A stretch of 25,849 nt of DNA from IMG/VR virus record IMGVR_UViG_3300030012_004560, positions 55,639-81,487 of that record. One strand, given 5' to 3'. The notes under the pieces are model-generated. The model had not been told where the DNA came from. It worked only from the letters and a program-made list of their open reading frames with translations, and made no database searches. The DNA comes from a virus. Shown here in pieces: positions 22,010-25,849 of this stretch. The translations under genes and the position numbers were made by a program. Position 1 is the stretch's first letter, and every line of letters begins with the position of its first letter.

Positions 22010-22040
22010 AATATACGAACGAATTTTCAATCTTCACGGG
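22010..22040 (-). promoter_or_regulatory. Early-type promoter, copy at 22010
   Basis: GTG-N19-TATATT on the minus strand, spacer with TTGAAAATTCGTTCG. The TGA stop of the upstream gene (22029-22027) lies inside the spacer, so gene end and promoter are interlocked. The ATG at 21996 is 13 bases past TATATT. Confidence 0.7.
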
Positions 22041-22197
22041 TCAAAAAATGATTTTCAAAAAGGTGTTGATCAAGATGCTTAACATTAGCTTCTAATTCAT
22101 CAGTAGTCATGGCTTGAAGTAATTCATCCAAAATTGACTCAACACCAACGTGTTCAATCATTTCATTCAGTATGTCAAACAATTCGTTTCTCATCAT
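22027..22197 (-). CDS. Small acidic hypothetical protein (56 aa)
   Basis: The frame MMRNELFDILNEMIEHVGVES... is helical and acidic. Its double ATG overlaps the upstream TGA (ATGATG). No family was recognised. The stop codon falls inside the next promoter. Confidence 0.55.
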   Translation of the reverse strand: MMRNELFDILNEMIEHVGVESILDELLQAMTTDELEANVKHLDQHLFENHFLTRED

Positions 22198-22295
22198 CCA
22201 TTAATTTCATTGTAAGCCAAATCAGCGGCTTGTTCAACTGTGTAACCATCTTCCAGCAACTGCTGGAACAATTCATCCATTTGGTCGTCGATCAT
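22194..22295 (-). CDS. 33-aa hypothetical protein
   Basis: The frame MIDDQMDELFQQLLEDGYTV... ends AADLAYNEING. It resembles a UBA-like or coiled helix pair (LLEDGYTVEQAADLA). Overlapping stops and starts on both sides (ATGA) support translation. Too short for more. Confidence 0.48.
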   Translation of the reverse strand: MIDDQMDELFQQLLEDGYTVEQAADLAYNEING

Positions 22296-22522
22296 CTTCC
22301 AAAAATTTTATACAATTTCAAAACAAAACTAGTTGTGTCAAACTTAATCCCCACTTTGTCAGCATAATTAAGCAAAGTAGTAGCAGAATTAACTGTCAAA
22401 TCGCCTACAACATAAGCACTTTGCAAGTTATCAATAATGTGCTGTGTAGTATTGGGGTAACTTTCCATATCCTCATTAAGCAACTGGCGTACTTCGGGGT
22501 CCAAATCTTTCAATAAACTCAT
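22292..22522 (-). CDS. Hypothetical protein (76 aa)
   Basis: I start at the ATG at 22522 (MSLLKDLDPEVRQLLNEDM...), preceded by AAAAAGGAA, rather than nine codons earlier inside the upstream membrane gene. It is a helical, acidic, soluble protein with no recognised family. Confidence 0.6.
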   Translation of the reverse strand: MSLLKDLDPEVRQLLNEDMESYPNTTQHIIDNLQSAYVVGDLTVNSATTLLNYADKVGIKFDTTSFVLKLYKIFGR

Positions 22523-22529
22523 TTCCTTT

Positions 22530-22703
22530 TTATTTACCTGGGGCACCATTTAATGCCCAAATCCAACCAACAACCAATAGAACAAGAACAGTTACAACTC
22601 TAAATGTAAATGACTTGCTGAAAAACCACTGGTAAAACAACAAATACAACAAACCACCCAATATAAGGGCTAACCAATCGGTATCTTTGAAATCTTTACT
22701 CAT
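22530..22703 (-). CDS. Small two-helix membrane protein (57 aa)
   Basis: The frame MSKDFKDTDWLALILGGLLY... has two hydrophobic segments, about residues 10-27 and 34-51. It ends in NGAPGK. The size would also suit a holin or a small inner-membrane effector. The start lies 20-odd bases below the promoter box at 22721. Confidence 0.58.
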   Translation of the reverse strand: MSKDFKDTDWLALILGGLLYLLFYQWFFSKSFTFRVVTVLVLLVVGWIWALNGAPGK

Positions 22704-22720
22704 CGCTTTCTTAATCTTAC

Positions 22721-22753
22721 CCTATAAACATACGAATAAAAGATGAGGACTCA
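22721..22753 (-). promoter_or_regulatory. TTTG-N19-TATGTTTA promoter embedded in a terminator
   Basis: The minus strand has TTTG, 19 bases ending TTATTCG, then TATGTTTATAGGG. The TTTG lies in the loop of the terminator hairpin at 22742-22765, so the end of one unit and the start of the next share the same bases. It drives the membrane gene at 22703. Confidence 0.62.
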
Positions 22754-22765
22754 AAGGTCCTCATC
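22742..22765 (-). terminator. Rho-independent terminator
   Basis: A perfect 9-bp stem, GATGAGGAC with GTCCTCATC, and a 6-nt loop, followed on the minus strand by TTTTATT. The stop codon (22753-22751) of the 54-aa gene lies in the loop. It ends the 23139-22751 unit. Confidence 0.8.
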
Positions 22766-22915
22766 TCCGTATTCACTTCTTACATCCAAAATAAAGGATC
22801 GTTCTTCGTCCTGCTCTAGTAGCGAAATGATTTCTCGTTTTCGCTGTTCGCTTACACCTGAATACAATTCAGTTTTAAGCTCGTTTCGTTGCTCAAAAGT
22901 AAGCAGTCGTTTCAT
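22751..22915 (-). CDS. Small charged hypothetical protein (54 aa)
   Basis: The frame MKRLLTFEQRNELKTELYSG... is helical and highly charged, with repeated ER/KR/DE pairs and no membrane or metal motif. Its ATG overlaps the upstream stop as TGATG. No family was recognised. It ends in the terminator loop. Confidence 0.58.
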   Translation of the reverse strand: MKRLLTFEQRNELKTELYSGVSEQRKREIISLLEQDEERSFILDVRSEYGDEDL

Positions 22916-23139
22916 CAGTCACGCTGATTAATGACGTCTAGCTCTCGATTCAGAGCGCCAGTCACATCAAACGACTTAGCAACCCGCCGGAACACATGAC
23001 TAGCGTCACGGTTAGACATGTTACGAACGATTTCCTCAAGGAGTACTTCGTCGTTTCCAAATACACGACGCATAGCTACCAATTCGTCAAAACGACGACG
23101 GTTTCCTTGTTTAGATGGGGTGTTTGTCTGTTGAGACAT
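22915..23139 (-). CDS. Small hypothetical protein (74 aa)
   Basis: The frame MSQQTNTPSKQGNRRRFDEL... has a polar N-terminus and a helical core (AMRRVFGNDEVLLEEIVRNM, HVFRRVAKSFDVTGALNREL). The fold is unknown. It follows the terminator at 23170, and a TATATAAC sequence just above the ATG could be its promoter -7 element. Confidence 0.58.
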   Translation of the reverse strand: MSQQTNTPSKQGNRRRFDELVAMRRVFGNDEVLLEEIVRNMSNRDASHVFRRVAKSFDVTGALNRELDVINQRD

Positions 23140-23169
23140 GTTATATATCTATTGGTTAAACAATTAAAA

Positions 23170-23188
23170 CTGACTGACCTTCAGTCAG
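23170..23188 (-). terminator. Rho-independent terminator
   Basis: An 8-bp stem CTGACTGA with TCAGTCAG and a 3-nt loop, followed on the minus strand by TTTTAATTG. It lies about 80 bases past the stop of the RadA-like gene. Nothing else is visible in the spacer 23189-23270. Confidence 0.78.
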
Positions 23189-23270
23189 AGGGGAAATTCA
23201 AATTAGTAGTATCGGGAGGGGCGGACCGAGGCCCAGCACCCTCCTTCACTAACAACACAAAACAAAACAA

Positions 23271-24056
23271 TTATACCTGTTCAAAACTATATTGCACGTT
23301 ACCTGAGCGGAACAGTGAGAAGTAAATCTTTTCACCAACATCGCCTCTACGGTTTTTACTAAATGACATGTAACGCAAAGCATCTCGACCGCGGCCATCA
23401 AACTTAAGATGTGCCATTGCAGTGGTCATGTGCTTGATTCGATTTGAACCAGCGAAATCACCACCCTTAGTCATTTGCTGAATATTAATAAACGCAGTGT
23501 GCTTATTACGCTCATTGCCAGCCTTATTATGCTTATCCATCAGATCAAGCAACCACGATTCAGCTTTCTTACGCGTCCAACCATTCTCCTCCTGAACCAT
23601 ATCATTAACCTCAGCCCAACTATCAATCAGCACTACATCAAAACCTTGATCAAGCGACTTTTCAATTGCGCTTTGAGGATTTGAAGCATAATTTTGCATA
23701 AACAAAATCGGAATACGACCAAACTTTGGGTAACGCTTTACGTAACCAAACATATCAATCTCGTTCATTTCACCTGAAACGAACAACACACGCTTGCCCT
23801 TGCTCTGGAAATTAGCAAGCAAATCGAGCAATACAGTACTCTTACCTACACCTGGATCACCAATCACAACAGTATTAGTACCAGGGAAAATACCACCTTC
23901 ATTACTCAAAACACTATCAACGATAGTACCTGTTTTAATAGGTGTAAACAGTGAAGGGTCAAACTTGACATCCTTCATCTGTGTGAATTCGACATTCTCC
24001 AAAGCAATTTTCTTTGGAGTAACAGCATTTTTACGGGGTCGTCCTCGTCCTGCCAT
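23271..24056 (-). CDS. RadA/Sms-like RecA-fold ATPase with N-terminal AT-hook
   Basis: The 261-aa protein opens with MAGRGRPRKN, an AT-hook core (GRGRPRK). The RecA-fold domain has Walker A GDPGVGKST at 66-74, a VSGE segment at 93-96 (as in RadA VSGEES), Walker B DVVLIDS at 140-146, and FAGSNRIKHMT near 201-211, which parallels RadA AG...LEHM. The RadA hallmark KNRxG is present as KNRRG at 234-238. The RadA zinc finger and C-terminal Lon-like domain are both missing. It probably acts as a DNA-dependent ATPase or helicase in phage recombination or replication. A DnaB-type helicase core is the main alternative. Confidence 0.82.
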   Translation of the reverse strand: MAGRGRPRKNAVTPKKIALENVEFTQMKDVKFDPSLFTPIKTGTIVDSVLSNEGGIFPGTNTVVIGDPGVGKSTVLLDLLANFQSKGKRVLFVSGEMNEIDMFGYVKRYPKFGRIPILFMQNYASNPQSAIEKSLDQGFDVVLIDSWAEVNDMVQEENGWTRKKAESWLLDLMDKHNKAGNERNKHTAFINIQQMTKGGDFAGSNRIKHMTTAMAHLKFDGRGRDALRYMSFSKNRRGDVGEKIYFSLFRSGNVQYSFEQV

Positions 24057-24093
24057 AATTAATTTTTTGTTTTGTATTTAACTCTCAAACTTA

Positions 24094-24130
24094 CCTTATA
24101 AACATACGAATGATCTTTAGGTAAGCCAAA
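24094..24130 (-). promoter_or_regulatory. TTTG-N20-TATGTTTA promoter for the RadA-like gene
   Basis: The minus strand has TTTG, a 20-base spacer ending CATTCG, then TATGTTTATAAGG, a close match to the Bacteroidetes class. The ATG at 24056 is about 45 bases downstream, giving a longer leader than the early-type copies. The pairing with the box at 22721 (same TTCGTATGTTTATA) suggests co-regulation. Confidence 0.62.
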
Positions 24131-24138
24131 TTTCTAAA

Positions 24139-24297
24139 TCATTTTTTTGCCGCTGCTAAAGCGTCAAATACAATATTTACAAATTCACCATTAAAACTAC
24201 CTTCCGAATCAGCAATAGGGGTCATTCCACAACCTTTTGCTTTAAGTCCATTGTAAATCTCGTTACATAGGACTACTATGTTTACGTCTTTTGCCAT
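24139..24297 (-). CDS. Small hypothetical protein (52 aa)
   Basis: The frame MAKDVNIVVLCNEIYNGLKA... continues GCGMTPIADSEGSFNGEF and ends in Lys-Lys. It looks like a small alpha/beta protein with two Cys. There is no recognised family. Confidence 0.55.
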   Translation of the reverse strand: MAKDVNIVVLCNEIYNGLKAKGCGMTPIADSEGSFNGEFVNIVFDALAAAKK

Positions 24298-24353
24298 TTT
24301 TTTAACTTACGATTGTGAATATAAGGTAAAAGATTAGGGAAACCAAAAAGCAC

Positions 24354-24602
24354 TTACTTACTTTTTCTATTATCCACCAACTGTCTTCGTACTGATTTTT
24401 TCTTCTTCCCTGCATTACGTTTTTTTACTTCGATGTTAGTACCAAATCTACTAAAATTACCCATACCATCCATGTCCATAACATCATAGGATGTATCTTC
24501 ACGTTGTGCAGGTAGTTTAGAACCATTATTAATATTCCAAATTGTAAAATACATGTAGACAGCAAAAATAACGCTACCTACAATCCACATAGTTACACTC
24601 AT
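24354..24602 (-). CDS. Small membrane protein with a basic tail (82 aa)
   Basis: One transmembrane helix near the N-terminus (MWIVGSVIFAVYMYFTIW) is followed by a polar middle and a strongly basic tail (KKRNAGKKKKSVRRQLVDNR). Its ATG overlaps the upstream stop as ATGA. A cytoplasmic basic tail could bind DNA or acidic lipid. No family was recognised. Confidence 0.6.
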   Translation of the reverse strand: MSVTMWIVGSVIFAVYMYFTIWNINNGSKLPAQREDTSYDVMDMDGMGNFSRFGTNIEVKKRNAGKKKKSVRRQLVDNRKSK

Positions 24603-24766
24603 TCCTTATTAATTTTGTCAATTACCAAATAAAATAACAATAACGTTACAGGCCAATGTGATGTATATAACGCTTCATCTGTATGACCATTCATTCCTAA
24701 TCCTACTGAATAAAATAATGCTGCTAACGCAATTGCTACTGGGGTCCATTTTATAAATTTTTTCAT
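24599..24766 (-). CDS. Small two-helix membrane protein (55 aa)
   Basis: The frame MKKFIKWTPVAIALAALFYS... has hydrophobic segments at about residues 8-25 and 38-50, joined by a polar loop (NGHTDEALYTSH). Its ATG is about 20 bases past the 3' end of tRNA-Leu. It could be a holin-like or unknown envelope protein. Confidence 0.55.
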   Translation of the reverse strand: MKKFIKWTPVAIALAALFYSVGLGMNGHTDEALYTSHWPVTLLLFYLVIDKINKE

Positions 24767-24786
24767 GTTAATTTGTTTTTAATTTG

Positions 24787-24867
24787 TACCCGAGAAAGGG
24801 CTCGAACCTTCACGCCATAGGCACTGGTTCCTAAGACCAGCGTGTCTACCAATTCCACCACTCGGGC
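24787..24867 (-). tRNA. tRNA-Leu (anticodon UAG)
   Basis: An 81-nt type II tRNA: acceptor GCCCGAG with CTCGGGT, discriminator A, D-arm, anticodon stem CTGGT/ACCAG with loop CTTAGGA (anticodon TAG), a long variable arm (TGCCTATGGCG) and T-loop TTCGAGC. CCA is not encoded (CAA follows). It reads CUA leucine codons. Confidence 0.92.
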
Positions 24868-24875
24868 ATACCGCT

Positions 24876-25100
24876 TTACTCAGCGGGTAGTGTTTCCAAA
24901 TGATCAAGTAATTCACTTACAGTAGTAAGCGAATCAATGATTTTTTGGTTGTTGATAAACACACTGTCTGGTACAAACTGTGTAGTATCTTGGGTATAGT
25001 CGTGTTGTACACCCATAATTTCAATTACGTGATCATGCTTATCCTTATTACTGCATGATGCGAGACCCACTAGGGCAAGTGTAAAAAATACCTGTTTCAT
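24876..25100 (-). CDS. Small lipoprotein (74 aa)
   Basis: The frame MKQVFFTLALVGLASCSNKD... has a lipoprotein signal (lipobox GLAS-C, Cys at residue 16) and an acidic mature part (VQHDYTQDTTQFVPDSVF). It ends eight bases before tRNA-Leu. Phage lipoproteins often act in superinfection exclusion or as spanins; nothing here decides. Confidence 0.68.
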   Translation of the reverse strand: MKQVFFTLALVGLASCSNKDKHDHVIEIMGVQHDYTQDTTQFVPDSVFINNQKIIDSLTTVSELLDHLETLPAE

Positions 25101-25258
25101 GATATAGGTTTTTGTAAATGATTTACGGTTAGTATTAATTCTTCTATTTGAGCAATATTAAGCCTATCATATAGACGGTTAACTTGCTTTGATTTCGTGT
25201 CTTTAAAAGGTAATAATAAAATTACCAGTATTAAAAGTCTAATCAGATTCTTTTTCAT
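25097..25258 (-). CDS. Small membrane or exported peptide (53 aa)
   Basis: The frame MKKNLIRLLILVILLLPFKD... has one strong hydrophobic stretch and then a helical polar tail (LYDRLNIAQIEELILTVNHL). Its stop overlaps the ATG of the 74-aa lipoprotein (ATGA), while its start overlaps the upstream lipoprotein gene by 20 bases. Together with the flanking lipoproteins it could form an envelope pair. Confidence 0.5.
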   Translation of the reverse strand: MKKNLIRLLILVILLLPFKDTKSKQVNRLYDRLNIAQIEELILTVNHLQKPIS

Positions 25259-25478
25259 TTGCTTCTTTCTTAGCTAGCTTTGCTGCTATTCGAGCTTCAT
25301 ATTCTTCTCGGTTTTTAATTTTCTTTTCCTTGATTTGTTCTGATACCTTTTCAGGTGCCCAGTCTTCCATAGTTGTTACAGTCGTAAATAAAGTTACTGC
25401 AACACCCAAATTTATTACATCACTTCTTGTAGCACAAGAACTAAGTAATAGTGGTAATATAATTAATAATTTTTTCAT
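25239..25478 (-). CDS. Small lipoprotein (79 aa) starting one base after tRNA-Val
   Basis: The frame MKKLLIILPLLLSSCATRSD... has a clear lipobox (LLSS-C, Cys at about 15). A short hydrophobic part follows (VINLGVAVTLFTTVTT), then a charged helical tail (KKIKNREEYEARIAAKLAKK). Its ATG begins one base after the predicted 3' end of tRNA-Val, so tRNA end processing would leave an almost leaderless message. Confidence 0.68.
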   Translation of the reverse strand: MKKLLIILPLLLSSCATRSDVINLGVAVTLFTTVTTMEDWAPEKVSEQIKEKKIKNREEYEARIAAKLAKKEANEKESD

Positions 25479-25479
25479 G

Positions 25480-25554
25480 TAGTTCCTGCTGGACTCGAAC
25501 CAGCGACCCTCTCGGTGTAAACGAGATGCTCTAAACCAACTGAGCTAAGGAACC
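25480..25554 (-). tRNA. tRNA-Val (anticodon UAC)
   Basis: A 75-nt cloverleaf: acceptor GGTTCCT with AGGAACT, discriminator A, D-arm TAGCTCAGTTGGTTTAGAGC, anticodon stem TCTCG/CGAGA with loop TTTACAC (anticodon TAC), and T-arm GCTGG-TTCGAGT-CCAGC. No CCA is encoded. It reads GUA and probably other GUN codons. Confidence 0.93.
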
Positions 25555-25574
25555 CCCATTCGCCTCACACGCTG

Positions 25575-25647
25575 TGATCCCGGTCGGGCTTGAACCGACG
25601 ACCCACGCCTTAAAAGGGCGTTGCTCTACCAGCTGAGCTACGAGATC
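25575..25647 (-). tRNA. tRNA-Lys (anticodon UUU)
   Basis: A 73-nt cloverleaf: acceptor GATCTCG with CGGGATC, discriminator A, D-arm TAGCTCAGCTGGTAGAGC, anticodon stem ACGCC/GGCGT with loop CTTTTAA (anticodon TTT), and T-arm GTCGG-TTCAAGC-CCGAC. No CCA is encoded. It reads the AAA codons that dominate this AT-rich genome. Confidence 0.94.
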
Positions 25648-25826
25648 AGATCCGCACCCCCGAAGGCGTACTTGCATTGTCCCAATGCCAGAGGGTCATT
25701 TGCTTCGTGCAAATAATCAAAAACGCTACACTTAAGTAGTCGACTATTAATAGCCTTTCCTTGGCCCGTGAGTGATTAGCCTCCGACCAGGTGTTGTGCT
25801 GCTATCTAACCTTCACACAACCAGTG
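25648..25826 (-). ncRNA. Structured spacer between tRNAs, possible RNA element
   Basis: About 180 bases without a convincing gene but with several local hairpins: GCATTG/CAATGC (3-nt loop), ATTTGC/GCAAAT (5-nt loop), a CTATTAATAG palindrome and a GTTGTG/CACAAC stem. It lies inside the tRNA cluster and would be co-transcribed with it. I recognise no RNA family. There is no T-loop motif, so it is not another tRNA. Confidence 0.3.
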
Positions 25827-25849
25827 TAGGGACGGCAGGAATTGAACCT
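25827..25849 (-). tRNA. 3' end of a further tRNA running off the window
   Basis: Only the last 23 bases are visible: part of a T-loop (GGTTCAATTCC), T-stem CCTGC, acceptor strand CGTCCCT and discriminator A. The anticodon lies outside the window, so identity is unknown. No CCA is encoded. Confidence 0.75.

Noticed and set aside
24869-24888. Imperfect hairpin (ACCGCT with AGCGGGT) between the lipoprotein gene and tRNA-Leu as a terminator
   Set aside because: It has a bulge and no T-tract, and lies next to a tRNA that must be co-transcribed. Too weak to call.
25648-25790. Open frame of about 44 codons and a possible tmRNA in the tRNA spacer
   Set aside because: The frame has no good start, and its translation looks random. 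No tmRNA T-loop or ALAA-type tag is present.

Overview
The window looks like part of a large double-stranded DNA phage (or very phage-like element) of a marine, AT-rich Bacteroidetes/Flavobacteriia host. Every gene I can support is on the minus strand, so the text runs from high to low coordinates. Phage evidence: a tRNA cluster (24787-25849), thyX, a staphylococcal-nuclease homologue, holin-like and lysin-like genes, a RadA-like ATPase, and dozens of very small genes with stop/start overlaps (TGATG, ATGA, TAATG). Host evidence: many Bacteroidetes-style signal peptides ending in FSQ or FAQ, type IX secretion (T9SS) C-terminal sorting signals, a flavobacterial DUF6435-like gene, and promoters of the form TTG-N19-TATATT, which fits the Bacteroidetes -33/-7 class.

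Layout in transcription order. (a) 25849-24787: a partial tRNA, tRNA-Lys(UUU), tRNA-Val(UAC) and tRNA-Leu(UAG), interleaved with small lipoprotein genes. (b) 24766-22742: small membrane genes, a RadA-like ATPase with an N-terminal AT-hook, and small hypotheticals, with two good hairpin terminators. (c) 22703-17447: an early-type region of about 20 mostly small genes in short operons. Seven copies of a near-identical promoter here have very short A-rich leaders. (d) 17446-16500: an unusual GC-richer segment. It holds four iteron-like 17-bp repeats, two more promoter boxes, a gene with three GRPVNPNSARQ repeats, and a block of GC-rich hairpins that looks like a structured RNA or 3' UTR. (e) 16402-15989: three tiny overlapping genes. 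(f) 15878-10314: a cassette of exported proteins: an M43 metalloprotease with dockerin-like and T9SS sorting regions, a GC-T-D repeat protein ending in a CHU_C/type B T9SS domain, and several signal-peptide proteins. (g) 10309-8231: small genes, a DUF6435-like gene, thyX and an L,D-transpeptidase-like peptidoglycan enzyme. (h) 8192-6459: a 577-aa fusion of a zincin-like HExxH region and a VWA/MIDAS domain. (i) 6423-1: a TM/coiled-coil protein, an exported thioredoxin-fold protein, a 1269-aa T9SS cargo with about 25 GC-T-D repeats, an outer-membrane beta-barrel candidate, a holin-like protein, the nuclease, and the start of one more gene.

The most striking system is the exported cassette. Three large proteins carry both an N-terminal signal peptide and a T9SS C-terminal signal (two type A, one type B), alongside a predicted outer-membrane protein and other secreted proteins. 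I infer that the element uses the host's T9SS to place repeat-rich surface proteins and a protease on the infected cell, or into its surroundings. The second notable system is the repeated, exactly spaced promoter module driving the small-gene region. All functional calls come from reading the sequence; no database search was run.
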